The notes: generated from the letters alone by a model not told the origin. Positions 1 to 8,949 are shown, counted from the first letter of the stretch. The stretch: DNA of 56,237 bases from an uncultured bacterium (GCA_902780525.1 CACZFL010000017.1:1-56237); one strand, 5' to 3'. Translations and numbers: made by a program.

Positions 1-472
1 GCGTTTCGGTTCTGTTCGCTACGAATACTTACGTATTCTGACGCTCACTTAACATCCAGCCTCTGTTCGCGTGGTCACTATTCTATTGTCAAGGTTCAAC
101 TGCTATTTACAAAAACTTTTTCTGCAAACGACTGAAATACTTTAAACTTCCTTCAGCTGCTATTTATTGGCTTCGTTTACAAGGACTTTCAACCTCATTT
201 TACATCTTATATCATCAATGAAGAAATTCAATATTTTTAATAAAAAACTATTTACATTTCGTTACATAATGATACAAGTGTAAATCTTAAATCTTTTTAA
301 AGTGCTAGTATTATATTTCGGCTTTTCAGTGGTGTCCTTCCATTTTTCAATGGCTACCGTTGGCACCTAAGTGTAAAATATTTTCTTTACGCATCATTTC
401 AACGCGCATTTTCTATTATAATCATAAAATTTCTAAATGTCAAGCGATATTTTTAAAAATTTTAATAAAAGT
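1..472. other. Gene-free left edge with hairpins
   Basis: No convincing coding frame is seen. Bases 1-80 are GC-richer than the rest and hold a perfect hairpin GAATAC-TTAC-GTATTC. Bases 302-366 can fold: GTGC at 302-305 faces GCAC at 363-366, GGT/ACC lies inside, and CCATT-TTTC-AATGG at 340-353 forms the tip. On the minus strand the stretch around 61-110 reads like the spacer next to rRNA genes (GTTGAACCTTGACAA). An rRNA operon beyond the left edge is therefore possible but not shown. No terminator with a T-tract was found for the minus-strand gene ending at 473. Confidence 0.4.
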
Positions 473-796
473 TTATAAATCCTGTTGTGAGTCGTCTTCA
501 AGCTCTTTATATTTTTTGGAATAATAGTCTATATCACAAGTATTTTCAGGAGTATGCAAGTTTAGATTTTTTGCAGATGCTGACTCATTATTTGCGCTGT
601 CCTTTTTAATCAATACTTCGGCATACGCCTTGTCTTGATTTCCCTTTATTTTAATTGTATCGTCTGTAACGATTTGTGTATTTCCCGATTTTTTATTATA
701 TTCGCCCGCAGAAACATGTTTATAAGATCCTGCATACATGCTTGCTGCAAACAAGGAATACAGAGATACTGCACCGGTTATATGTTTTACATTCAT
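473..796 (-). CDS. Small putative exported protein
   Basis: Not recognised. The protein is about 107 residues. Its N-terminus (MNVKHITGAVSLYSLFAAS) looks like a signal peptide, ending near MYAGS. The rest is polar, rich in Lys, Asp, Asn and Ser, with no known motif; the C-terminus is acidic. The ATG at 796 was chosen over an upstream GTG at 814 because AGGA lies 9 nt before it and the hydrophobic segment then starts at once. It stands alone on the minus strand, divergent from the HTH gene at 957. An exported role is inferred only from the leader. Confidence 0.5.
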   Translation of the reverse strand: MNVKHITGAVSLYSLFAASMYAGSYKHVSAGEYNKKSGNTQIVTDDTIKIKGNQDKAYAEVLIKKDSANNESASAKNLNLHTPENTCDIDYYSKKYKELEDDSQQDL

Positions 797-956
797 AACA
801 AGATATCCTATCACCTAATTTGAATCACTATTTTATATTTGGCTATTATTAAATAGGATAAATATAACAATAATTACACTAAGATTATACATTCCGATAA
901 AAAATAATACAATATATAGGTAAGCATGCTTTTGTTTTTATTGTATAAATATATAT

Positions 957-1361
957 ATGAAAAGTTTAGCAGAATATATTATTCAAAAAAGGGAAAATGC
1001 AGGTTTATCAATTACCGGACTTGCAAATAAAACCAATATAAAATTAGAAATATTAGAGGATATTGAATCAGGTAAAGAGTTGTTTTTATCCGTAACTCAG
1101 CGTCAGCAAATAGCTCGGGTACTTAAAGTATCACCAAAAGAACTTAAAGAATATGAAAGAAGTTACGAATTTCAGGAAATCTCTGATGATGTTATCGAGA
1201 ATCTGAAAACTCAGATTCTTAATCATAAAACAGATTTACGTTGTCCTCTGTGCGGAGAACCTCTTGTAACAAGGATTGCAAAAATGTACGATTTAGACGA
1301 CAACCTGGTTTTGCAGCCCAAAGCTCATTGCGTAAAATGTGTATTTCAGATAAAAGACTAA
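957..1361 (+). CDS. XRE-family HTH protein with C-terminal zinc ribbon
   Basis: Residues 1-65 form a helix-turn-helix of the XRE/Cro type: AEYIIQKRENAGLSITGLA, then IKLEILEDIESGK, then a helix ending VLKVSPKELKEYE. Residues 95-131 hold two metal knuckles, CPLCG and HCVKC, about 30 residues apart, typical of a zinc ribbon. Likely a DNA-binding regulator with metal-stabilised C-terminal domain; its target is unknown. TATAAA ends 7 nt before the ATG and there is no Shine-Dalgarno, suggesting a leaderless message. Its last 4 bases overlap the convergent ogt gene. Confidence 0.75.
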   Translation: MKSLAEYIIQKRENAGLSITGLANKTNIKLEILEDIESGKELFLSVTQRQQIARVLKVSPKELKEYERSYEFQEISDDVIENLKTQILNHKTDLRCPLCGEPLVTRIAKMYDLDDNLVLQPKAHCVKCVFQIKD

Positions 1362-1825
1362 TTATTATTTTTTTCTACGTCAAGCAATTTTTGTTTTATA
1401 TCCAACCCGGAGCCATATCCTACCAAATCACCTTTTGAGCCAATTACTCTGTGACACGGTATAAATATCGGTATCGGATTTTTGTTGTTTGCATTCCCAA
1501 CAGCCCTGCAAGATTTTTTGTCACCGATTTGTTCTGCAATATCTTTATAACTCCTTGTTTCGCCATAAGGAATTTTATACAAGCAAGACCAAACTTTTTG
1601 TTGAAAGGGTGTTCCCTTAGGATTAAGCGGCAAGTCGAATTCTTTCCTTTTCCCATCAAAGTATTCTTCCAATTGGCAAAAAGCATCATTTAAAAGTTCT
1701 GATAAAAAATATTTATCCCATTTGCCACTAAAAGTTTTTTGTTCAAATGACAAAGATGTAACAAATCCTTGTTCTTCTGTTATCGTTATAAAACCAAGCA
1801 GGGTTTGTTTTGTATAATAATTCAT
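1358..1825 (-). CDS. ogt: Methylated-DNA--protein-cysteine methyltransferase
   Basis: Suicide DNA repair enzyme that takes alkyl groups from O6-alkylguanine onto its own cysteine. The active-site motif IPCHRVIGSKG is present near residues 120-130, followed by LVGYGSGLDIKQKLL, the usual family tail. The helix-turn-helix DNA-binding part (GTPFQQKVWSCLYKIPYGET...YKDIA) precedes it. Length 155 residues fits the single-domain Ogt/MGMT type without the Ada regulatory domain. TAAAAT lies 6 nt before the ATG with no Shine-Dalgarno, so it is probably leaderless. It converges on and overlaps the HTH gene at 957 by 4 bases. Confidence 0.92.
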   Translation of the reverse strand: MNYYTKQTLLGFITITEEQGFVTSLSFEQKTFSGKWDKYFLSELLNDAFCQLEEYFDGKRKEFDLPLNPKGTPFQQKVWSCLYKIPYGETRSYKDIAEQIGDKKSCRAVGNANNKNPIPIFIPCHRVIGSKGDLVGYGSGLDIKQKLLDVEKNNN

Positions 1826-1883
1826 AAATTAATTTTAGCATATATGGTTTTTTATGTTAAAATAACTTTAAGGAGTATATTTA

Positions 1884-3422
1884 ATGGGCAAAAGAGCACT
1901 TTTAGTTTTATCATTAATAATTACATTTTGTTGTAATTGTTACGCAACAGAAAATAATAATTTAAGAACAATATTTTTGAATAATCAAGCAAATATCCTA
2001 GGAATAAATATCAGAACATTTAATGCTCTGGACCTTAACGGAAATGAACTTATTGATGAGAATGAAGAAAGCGGTAATTTTATAAACGCAATCCAAAGGC
2101 TTGATGAAATAAAAAAACTTGGCGTTAATACGATACACATTCTTCCGATCACACCCGTTGGCAAGTTAAAAGCTCTTGGTACAGCAGGCTCTTTATATGC
2201 GATAGCAGATTTTGAAGAAATAAATGAACAGTTAGTAGATAAAAACTCCAACTTATCACCAAAAGAACAGGCTAAAAAATTTATCAGTGAATGTCACAAA
2301 AGAGAGATAAAAGTAATAATAGATCTTCCAAGCTGCGGTTCTTATGATTTATATTTAAAACAACCTGAGTTATTTATAAAAGATGATAAAAACATTTCCA
2401 TCGTACCAACAGACTGGACAGATGTAAGATTGCTCAACACAGGTAACAATGATAGTTTAAATCAGGATGTACTTGATGCACATAAAAAATTTATTGATAT
2501 GATTCTTGAACTTGGTGCAGACGGAGTCAGAGCAGATGTTGCAACAATAAAACCGTCTAAATTCTGGGAAGAAATCATAAGATATACAAGACAAAAGGAT
2601 AAAGAATTTTTATTTTTGGCAGAAGCTTCAGATTCATGGAGAGAGCCTCCAAGTAAATATGCTGAGTTTACACCGTATGATGAACTTTTGAAAGCCGGTT
2701 TTGATGGTTATTATGGAAGTTTCTTTAACCTCAAAGACTGGAATGCGGAAGATTTTATCGAGCATATAAAATTTAATAATAAACTATTAAAATCTTATGC
2801 CGAGCCAAAAAGCGTAATTATGAGCTTTACAACACATGATGAAGTAAGCCCGGTAATTTTACACGGCGAAAATTTTTCGGTAATGATATCCTGGCTGGAA
2901 GCAACTCTTCCGTACAATCCATACTTTATTGACGGTTTTCCGTACGGAGATGAATATATATATCCATGGGCAAACGGTAAAGCAACCCGCACAGAAACTG
3001 ATGACGATACATATTTTGTACACAGAGGGAAATTGGACATATTTAATTTTTCAAGATGCCCTAAAGGAGGCTCAAAAGGTGTAAACCCAAGAATTCTGAA
3101 AAATGTTAAAGAGGCAGCAAAATTCCGTTATGAAAACACAGATTTAATAACAAACGGTATTTTTTCTCAATTTAAAACAAATGACGAAAAAGTTTTTGCT
3201 TATATGATGAGCGGAAAAGGTAAATATCCGGAAAGAGTTATCGTTTTAGGAAACTTGGATTTTAAAAACACAAAAAAAGATGTTCGTATAAAAATCCCAA
3301 AATTAAATAAATCTGATAAGGTGGATATTGTACATGGTGACGGAAGTCTTCAGATACACAAAAGAAAATTGACAACGGAGCTTACTCCGGGTGAAATTGA
3401 AGTAGTAAAAATAAGCAACTAG
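1884..3422 (+). CDS. Exported alpha-amylase family (GH13) glycosidase
   Basis: A 512-residue protein with a signal peptide (hydrophobic ALLVLSLIITFCCNC). GH13 motifs follow in order: GVNTIHILPITPVGK (first strand), IKVIIDLPSCGS (region I), DGVRADVA with the nucleophile Asp (region II), FLFLAEASDS with the acid/base Glu (region III) and FTTHDEVSP with the stabilising Asp (region IV). Near residue 52 an EF-hand-like loop, DLNGNELIDENEE, precedes the barrel and probably binds calcium. A beta-rich C-terminal domain ends the protein. Likely periplasmic or surface starch/glycogen hydrolysis; substrate not determined. Good Shine-Dalgarno (AAGGAG). trpS follows after 22 bases. Confidence 0.88.
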   Translation: MGKRALLVLSLIITFCCNCYATENNNLRTIFLNNQANILGINIRTFNALDLNGNELIDENEESGNFINAIQRLDEIKKLGVNTIHILPITPVGKLKALGTAGSLYAIADFEEINEQLVDKNSNLSPKEQAKKFISECHKREIKVIIDLPSCGSYDLYLKQPELFIKDDKNISIVPTDWTDVRLLNTGNNDSLNQDVLDAHKKFIDMILELGADGVRADVATIKPSKFWEEIIRYTRQKDKEFLFLAEASDSWREPPSKYAEFTPYDELLKAGFDGYYGSFFNLKDWNAEDFIEHIKFNNKLLKSYAEPKSVIMSFTTHDEVSPVILHGENFSVMISWLEATLPYNPYFIDGFPYGDEYIYPWANGKATRTETDDDTYFVHRGKLDIFNFSRCPKGGSKGVNPRILKNVKEAAKFRYENTDLITNGIFSQFKTNDEKVFAYMMSGKGKYPERVIVLGNLDFKNTKKDVRIKIPKLNKSDKVDIVHGDGSLQIHKRKLTTELTPGEIEVVKISN

Positions 3423-3444
3423 CATGTAAAGGATGATAATAACT

Positions 3445-4446
3445 ATGAAACAAAAGATTATGTCAGGGATGCGACCGACCGGAAAATTACATTTGGGACA
3501 CTATTTGGGAGTTATTGATAATTGGGTTAAACTTCAGGATGAATATGACTGCTATTTTTCAGTTGCAGACTGGCATGCTCTTACCACAAAATACGACAAA
3601 ACGGAAAACTTAAGGCAAGATATCATAGATGTTGTCATGGATTGGCTTGCATGCGGGATAGATCCAGAAAAAGCAACTATATATGTTCAGTCGCTTGTCC
3701 CTGAAACTGCCGAACTTCATATATATTTGAGTATGATTACACCTCAAAACTGGGTTGAACGGGATCCGACCTTAAAAGATATGGCTAAAATCCTTAAATC
3801 AAAAGAAGGCATGGCTTCTCAAATAAACTATGGTTTAATGGGATACCCGGTTTTAATGACTGCAGATATTCTTACATTTAACGCAGACCTTGTTCCAGTA
3901 GGTATTGATCAGGTTGCACACGTTGAACTAACAAGAGATATTGCAAGAAGATTCAACAATGTTTATAACACTGACTTCTTTGTTGAACCTCAGCCAAAAC
4001 TTAATAACTGTTCACTAATTTGCGGTTTGGACGGAAACAAAATGGGTAAATCTTTTAACAATGATATAAAAATCTCGGATACAGAAGAAATTACTGCTAA
4101 AAAGGTTATGACTGCAATAACAGACAGAAGCCGTTTAAGAAAAGACGACCTCGGACACCCTGATGAGTGCGAAGTAGCATTCAAATACTGGAAAATATTC
4201 GGCGAAGAAGCTGAAGTTGAAAAAGTGCGCTGCGAATGCGAGAAAGGTCAACGAGGTTGTGCAGACTGCAAGCGCCAGCTCGGTGCAAAAATTAACGAGC
4301 GCATGAAAGAGATTCGTGAACGCAGAAGATATTACGAAGAACACCCCGAACTTGTAGAAAAAATAATAAGAGAAGGCTCTGAAAAAGCAAGGGCAGACGC
4401 TCAAAAAATTTTAGAAAAAGTAAGAAAACTGGTTAGAATGTATTAG
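3445..4446 (+). CDS. trpS: Tryptophan--tRNA ligase
   Basis: Class I aminoacyl-tRNA synthetase. GMRPTGKLHLGHYLG holds the HIGH-type motif and GNKMGKS the KMSKS-type motif near residue 200. The anticodon-side region contains four cysteines with spacing C-x22-C-x6-C-x2-C (ECEV..., CEKGQRGC, ADC). This is the pattern known to bind a [4Fe-4S] cluster in Thermotoga maritima TrpRS. The ATG at 3445 is preferred over one at 3433 because AAAGGA sits 11 nt upstream rather than touching the codon. It lies between the amylase gene and a small orphan gene 8 bases downstream. Confidence 0.95.
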   Translation: MKQKIMSGMRPTGKLHLGHYLGVIDNWVKLQDEYDCYFSVADWHALTTKYDKTENLRQDIIDVVMDWLACGIDPEKATIYVQSLVPETAELHIYLSMITPQNWVERDPTLKDMAKILKSKEGMASQINYGLMGYPVLMTADILTFNADLVPVGIDQVAHVELTRDIARRFNNVYNTDFFVEPQPKLNNCSLICGLDGNKMGKSFNNDIKISDTEEITAKKVMTAITDRSRLRKDDLGHPDECEVAFKYWKIFGEEAEVEKVRCECEKGQRGCADCKRQLGAKINERMKEIRERRRYYEEHPELVEKIIREGSEKARADAQKILEKVRKLVRMY

Positions 4447-4454
4447 GGGTATTA

Positions 4455-4895
4455 ATGAGAATCTATAACATATCACAAATTAGTACTATTAATAGGAATA
4501 ATACTGCTTATCCCAACTTTCAAGCCGGCGTTAACAGAAAAATGGCGTCTGACCTCAGAGTTTTTTATCATCACGTATATGAATACAAAAAAGGAATACG
4601 TAATTTAATCCTGACAACAGAAAAGGCAGAATACAAAGACGCAATCAAAGAACGACTGGAAAAAGAAAATATTGCATATAAAATAGACGAAGTTAACGGA
4701 AAAAATATTAATGTATATTTTGGTGCCGATGAATGCGTAGATGTAATAAAAACACTTAATCCTAATCTTTCTGAACACACAGCGGAAGAAGATTTTATTT
4801 TAGGAATTTTTCTCGGATATGACAGAGTTAAGCAATGCGCAAGGTATATGAGAATAAAAAATGGCGACCTGAAAATAGGCAGGCACGGAGGATAA
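4455..4895 (+). CDS. Orphan protein with N-terminal NFQA motif
   Basis: Not recognised. 146 residues, basic and mostly helical/strand mixed, no signal peptide or membrane segment. The N-terminus reads INRNNTAYPNFQAGVNRKM; a closely similar short head (IQPNFQAQVSKHF) opens the unrelated-looking protein at 17120. The motif sits about 23 residues in and is followed by a helix. An AGGGGT Shine-Dalgarno lies 5 nt before the ATG. Only 8 bases separate it from trpS, so it is probably co-transcribed. A bidirectional terminator begins directly at its stop codon. Confidence 0.65.
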   Translation: MRIYNISQISTINRNNTAYPNFQAGVNRKMASDLRVFYHHVYEYKKGIRNLILTTEKAEYKDAIKERLEKENIAYKIDEVNGKNINVYFGADECVDVIKTLNPNLSEHTAEEDFILGIFLGYDRVKQCARYMRIKNGDLKIGRHGG

Positions 4896-4935
4896 AAAGA
4901 ACGGGTTTTGTGATAAATCACAAAACCCGTTCTTT
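4896..4935. terminator. Bidirectional terminator between convergent genes
   Basis: Perfect 19-bp stem (AAAGAACGGGTTTTGTGAT and its complement) with a 2-nt loop, flanked by A and T tracts. It serves the trpS operon on plus and gltX on minus. Confidence 0.93.
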
Positions 4936-4949
4936 ATTTATTATTTATT

Positions 4950-6425
4950 CTAAACAGAAACCTTAATTGCTTTTTCTGCTCTGTACAGAGATGTTTCTTT
5001 GCCTAAGATTTCCAATATACCAACCATATCAGCTCCACAAGTTCTGCCTGTAATTGCAGCTCTTACTGCCCACATAGTAACTTTAGGTTTAATACCGTCT
5101 TTTTCTTTCCAGTAAGCACGGAAGTCAGCCAGTTTTTCGTGAAGATTTTCTTCACTCCATTCCCAATCTTTTGCTTTGTTTACAAAATCAACAAGAACTT
5201 TTTGAGCTACTTCCGTATCAAGAGTTCCTGTCTGAGCCTCAGGGTCAATCTTTACGTCTTTACCGAAGAAGTAAGGAACTGCATCTGTGATATCTGAAAG
5301 AAGCGTTAAAGGTTCTCTTGTTATCTCAACCATTTTTGTATAATTAGCATCACCGAGTTCATCCAAATTGTACTGAGTTAAATACGGTTTTAATCTTTCT
5401 TTGAGTTCTTCAATCGGTAACATCTTGATATAGTGGCTATTCATCCATTTCAGTTTATCGTATTCAAAAATTGAGTTTGATGAAGAAATCTCACCGATTC
5501 TGAAGTCCTGGGCAATCTCATCAACAGTCTTAATTTCCTGTCCGTCAGAAGGTGACCAGCCCAAAAGTGCAACAAAGTTAATCAAAGCATCTGTTAAATA
5601 ACCTTCTTTTACAAAATCTGAAACAGCAGTTGCACCATGTCTTTTTGAAAGTTTGCTTCTGTCAGGTGCAAGAATCATACCCAAGTGGCCAAATCTCGGA
5701 ACTTCAAAGCCCAATGCTTCAAAGATAAGGATTTGTTTATAAGTATTTGAAATATGGTCTTCACCTCTTATTACATGAGATATTTTCATCAAAGCATCAT
5801 CAATTACAACTGCGAAGTTGTATGTCGGAGCACCGTTTGATTTCATAATTACAAAATCGCCGATAAGATTTGTATCAACGTGCAATTTGCCTTTTACCAA
5901 ATCGTCAAATTCCAATATTGAAGAATCGTGGAAAGCTTTTTGAGCCTTTGCGATATTAAATCTGATAGCAGGTTTTCTGCCTTCTGCTCTGAGTTTTGCT
6001 TTTTCGTCTTCTGTTAAGTTTTCACATTTTTTAGAATAAACATAAGCTTTTTTTGCTGCAGTTGCTTCTTCTTTTTCTGCTTCAAGTTCTTCCGGAGTAC
6101 AGAAGCATTCATAAGCAAAACCGCTGTCTAATAATTGTTGAACGTACTTAGGATAAATATCAAATCTTTGAGATTGCGTATATGGACCATAATCGCCGCC
6201 GACATCAGGACCTTCATCCCAATTCAAGCCCAATGCTTTAAGTGAATCAAAAATATTATCAACATATTCCTGAGCAGTTCTTTCGGCATCAGTATCTTCT
6301 ATTCTTAAAACAAACTTACCGTTGTTTTTCTTTGCGAACAAATAATTAAATAATGCTGTTCTTGCAGTACCGATATGCAGATTACCGCTCGGTGACGGCG
6401 CAATTCTTACTCTTACTTCTGACAT
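4950..6425 (-). CDS. gltX: Glutamate--tRNA ligase
   Basis: Class I synthetase of 491 residues. The HIGH motif is in RIAPSPSGNLHIGTART at the N-terminus. The KMSKS equivalent is DRSKLSKRHGA near residue 258. Full length for the bacterial family. Because gatA is also present (9524), the enzyme is probably non-discriminating and charges tRNA-Gln with glutamate as well; that is inference. The second ATG (6425) is taken as start since AGAAGG lies 6 nt upstream. A perfect inverted repeat of GGGGTAAATATAA sits 19 bases upstream of the start. Confidence 0.95.
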   Translation of the reverse strand: MSEVRVRIAPSPSGNLHIGTARTALFNYLFAKKNNGKFVLRIEDTDAERTAQEYVDNIFDSLKALGLNWDEGPDVGGDYGPYTQSQRFDIYPKYVQQLLDSGFAYECFCTPEELEAEKEEATAAKKAYVYSKKCENLTEDEKAKLRAEGRKPAIRFNIAKAQKAFHDSSILEFDDLVKGKLHVDTNLIGDFVIMKSNGAPTYNFAVVIDDALMKISHVIRGEDHISNTYKQILIFEALGFEVPRFGHLGMILAPDRSKLSKRHGATAVSDFVKEGYLTDALINFVALLGWSPSDGQEIKTVDEIAQDFRIGEISSSNSIFEYDKLKWMNSHYIKMLPIEELKERLKPYLTQYNLDELGDANYTKMVEITREPLTLLSDITDAVPYFFGKDVKIDPEAQTGTLDTEVAQKVLVDFVNKAKDWEWSEENLHEKLADFRAYWKEKDGIKPKVTMWAVRAAITGRTCGADMVGILEILGKETSLYRAEKAIKVSV

Positions 6426-6443
6426 AATCATCCTTCTTTCTAT

Positions 6444-6487
6444 TTATATTTACCCCTCTATTATTACACAAACAGGGGTAAATATAA
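6444..6487. repeat. 14-bp perfect inverted repeat upstream of gltX
   Basis: TTATATTTACCCCT at 6444-6457 and its exact complement at 6474-6487, separated by 16 bases. Both arms contain the GGGGTAAAT motif that recurs in many intergenic places here. It lies in the gltX 5' region, so an operator or RNA hairpin role is possible. Confidence 0.8.
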
Positions 6488-6586
6488 TACAATTTAATTA
6501 AATTTTGTTAAAAACTGAATACTTAGAAGAAATAAACATCAAAAACCTGCTAGACTTTTAAGAGCAAGATATTATATACTTATATT

Positions 6587-7384
6587 ATGCAAAAATACAC
6601 GTATCTTAATAACAGCATTCGAGAGGGTATTGTTTCACGCTGGAGCGCAAACACTTTAAAAGTATATATTGCACCCATGAATTTTTATACAAAAACCGGC
6701 GAAGACAATAAGTTCAGAAAAATGGTTATGGATGCATTTTCCACATGGACTGCGGCTTCAGGAGGAAAACTTAAATTTCATACTGTGAGCTCATATTATG
6801 ATTCACACATAAACATTGTATGGCGAAGGGTTGACAGAAAAGCTCTCGGGCATTGTCAGTTCAACTGGGAACCAAATACAAAGATTCTTTACGGGGCAGA
6901 AGTGTCAATAGGATTAACAGACGGTCGTATTCACAAACAATATGACAGCGATGCTGAAGTTTATCATACAATTTTGCATGAAGTCGGACACGCATTAGGG
7001 CTCGGACACAGCCCGTATCAGCAGGATATAATGTACACTCCTCATCAATACGGAATTTCTTCTCTTTCGGAAAACGATAAATATTCACTTCAATGGTTGT
7101 ACAGAATTACTCCGGGTACTTCGGTTAAGAAGCTTGCATCTCAGCACGGAGTACAAACTTCAACAGACTTAGATGCAGTTATTAGAAAAATCGATTCTAA
7201 AAATGAAACACAAAGTGAATCCGAACAAAGACTTCAAATAGGTACACACCGCAATCTGCTTGAAGAATCAGAAAATATAGGCGACCTCAAAAAATACAAC
7301 ATGTTGCTTCAAAACATCTCAATATCATCTGATGTTAACAATTACCTCAAACATAGCAGAATAAAAGATGATCAGAATAAATAG
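6587..7384 (+). CDS. Metzincin-type zinc metalloprotease, no signal peptide
   Basis: 265 residues. The zinc site ILHEVGHALGLGHS matches HExxHxxGxxH of matrixin/metzincin proteases, followed by DIMYTP, which fits the Met-turn. Residues 1-175 form the catalytic domain (AFSTWTAASGGKLKF is the typical early matrixin segment). The remaining 90 residues are polar and helical. No signal peptide or prodomain is visible, which is unusual for this normally secreted class. TATACT lies 6 nt before the ATG with TAGACT 18 nt further up, so the message is probably leaderless. Its stop is 8 bases from the convergent MFS gene. Confidence 0.82.
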   Translation: MQKYTYLNNSIREGIVSRWSANTLKVYIAPMNFYTKTGEDNKFRKMVMDAFSTWTAASGGKLKFHTVSSYYDSHINIVWRRVDRKALGHCQFNWEPNTKILYGAEVSIGLTDGRIHKQYDSDAEVYHTILHEVGHALGLGHSPYQQDIMYTPHQYGISSLSENDKYSLQWLYRITPGTSVKKLASQHGVQTSTDLDAVIRKIDSKNETQSESEQRLQIGTHRNLLEESENIGDLKKYNMLLQNISISSDVNNYLKHSRIKDDQNK

Positions 7385-7392
7385 AGATAAAA

Positions 7393-8574
7393 TTAATCTT
7401 CTTTAACCTCTTTTAAATATTTTACATAATAAGAAGCAAGAGCCGGTATAACACTCAAAGAAACGAGAACCGTCATAATACCGAATTTTTGGGCAACTGC
7501 ACCCATAAACGACATACATATTGCAACCAAGCCCCAGCAAAAACCATTTATAAAACCGGCAACAACACTTCTGTATTCAGGCAAAGTTCTTTGTGCCCAA
7601 ACCATTACAACCGGCTGCGCGAGCATTGTTGTAAAACCCGTTATTCCAAAAATTACCATTGATAAAACAGGGTGAACCTTATAAGTAAACGCAAACGCAA
7701 GCATCATAGGCAGGGTTGCCCACATAGAGAAATATATTACAAATTTTGAGCCCATAAGATTTTCCAGTTTTGGGCTTAAAAAAGAGCCGACTGCACCTGC
7801 AAAAATAAACAAAAACAGAGCAGAGCCGATATAGAGAGGGGAGTGCCCCATATTTTTCCACAGGAACGGAAGCAAAATACCGCAACTGTTTGCGATCAAC
7901 GATTTCATCATAGCTATAAGTATCAGAAAATCCATTTGCGTACAGGATAATATTTCCTTAAAACTTTTTAAAAACTTTTTGTGTTCAGGTTTTTTTTCTA
8001 TTAACGACAATTTAGGAACAAACAAAAACATTAACACCGCTAATGTTAAACCAATAAGTGATGTCCAGGATACGACACTTAATCCCAGATTTTGAACGAT
8101 AACGGCAGCAATTATGGGGCCAAAGGCAAAGCCAAGTGTACCAAGGCTTATGAACAATCCCATATTGTCTGAGCATATGCGGGCATCTGTTCCTGAAAAT
8201 TTATTAACAAACCCCATTGATTGAGGGTGAAAAAAACTGCTTCCCAAACTTCCAAGTATGGTACAGGCAATTAAAACAGGAATACAGGGTGCGTTTGGTG
8301 CAAGCGGAATAAATGTTGAAACAAGAATCAAACCCCAGAAAATAAAAAATCTGTGCAATATATTATCAGCCATAAACCCAAATACGGGCTGAAACATATT
8401 TGAACAAATCTGAGAAATACTTAATATAACGGTTGCTATTGCCATGGAAAAGCCAAGCTTTGCTGCAATAAACGGCATTATGGGATTCACAAAACCGGTA
8501 TAAATATCACACGCCATATGCGCTAGACATAACCATATAATAGCTTTTTGACTTTGTTTAACAGATATTTCCAT
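7393..8574 (-). CDS. MFS transporter, fosmidomycin-resistance-like
   Basis: About 393 residues with twelve hydrophobic segments. The N-terminal repeat opens with SQKAIIWLCLAHMACDIYTGF, and MQPVFGFMADN-like sequence after the second helix is the MFS loop. Overall pattern resembles the FSR (fosmidomycin resistance) branch of the major facilitator superfamily; substrate unknown. The ATG at 8574 follows TAAAAT by 7 nt and the nearest GGAG is 13 nt away, so it may be leaderless. Inner-membrane exporter by family inference. Confidence 0.82.
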   Translation of the reverse strand: MEISVKQSQKAIIWLCLAHMACDIYTGFVNPIMPFIAAKLGFSMAIATVILSISQICSNMFQPVFGFMADNILHRFFIFWGLILVSTFIPLAPNAPCIPVLIACTILGSLGSSFFHPQSMGFVNKFSGTDARICSDNMGLFISLGTLGFAFGPIIAAVIVQNLGLSVVSWTSLIGLTLAVLMFLFVPKLSLIEKKPEHKKFLKSFKEILSCTQMDFLILIAMMKSLIANSCGILLPFLWKNMGHSPLYIGSALFLFIFAGAVGSFLSPKLENLMGSKFVIYFSMWATLPMMLAFAFTYKVHPVLSMVIFGITGFTTMLAQPVVMVWAQRTLPEYRSVVAGFINGFCWGLVAICMSFMGAVAQKFGIMTVLVSLSVIPALASYYVKYLKEVKED

Positions 8575-8631
8575 AATCACTATTTTACTCCAAACCTTCC
8601 ATAATTTCAGCAGTGGAGTTATAATAAGTAT

Positions 8632-8949
8632 ATGGCTAACGATATCGAAGAAGATATAAGTTTAAAAATGGTAGGATTGGAACTTATGTTCCTTACCCCC
8701 GAAAAATACAGTAATGAAGACGGCATTACTGCTGTTGAGCTGGCTAAACTTGTTAACCTTCCTGTTGAAGAAGTCAAAAAGAAATTAAACATACTCAAAG
8801 AAAAAGAAATTGTAAGAGTAAAGGGAATTAACCCCAAGTACTGGCTGTTTGATGAATACAATTTTCAGCGTCTTGATGACGACGATGAGATATTTCACCT
8901 GCTTTGCAACTTTGAAGACGTAGATTTTGATAAATATTTTACTTATTAA
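8632..8949 (+). CDS. Small winged-helix-like protein
   Basis: 105 residues. Residues 25-65 read as a winged helix: GITAVELAKLVNLPVEEVKKKLNILKEK-like helices, then IVRVKGINPKYWLF as the wing. The tail is very acidic (DDDDE). No cysteines or membrane segment. Probably a nucleic-acid-binding or regulatory protein; no partner can be named. TATAAT ends exactly 6 nt before the ATG and no Shine-Dalgarno is present, a clear leaderless start. It abuts the convergent gene at 8950 with no gap. Confidence 0.65.
   Translation: MANDIEEDISLKMVGLELMFLTPEKYSNEDGITAVELAKLVNLPVEEVKKKLNILKEKEIVRVKGINPKYWLFDEYNFQRLDDDDEIFHLLCNFEDVDFDKYFTY

Noticed and set aside
300..370. 5S rRNA-like sequence
   Set aside because: Only scattered similarity and about half the length of a 5S rRNA; kept only as a possible structured RNA.
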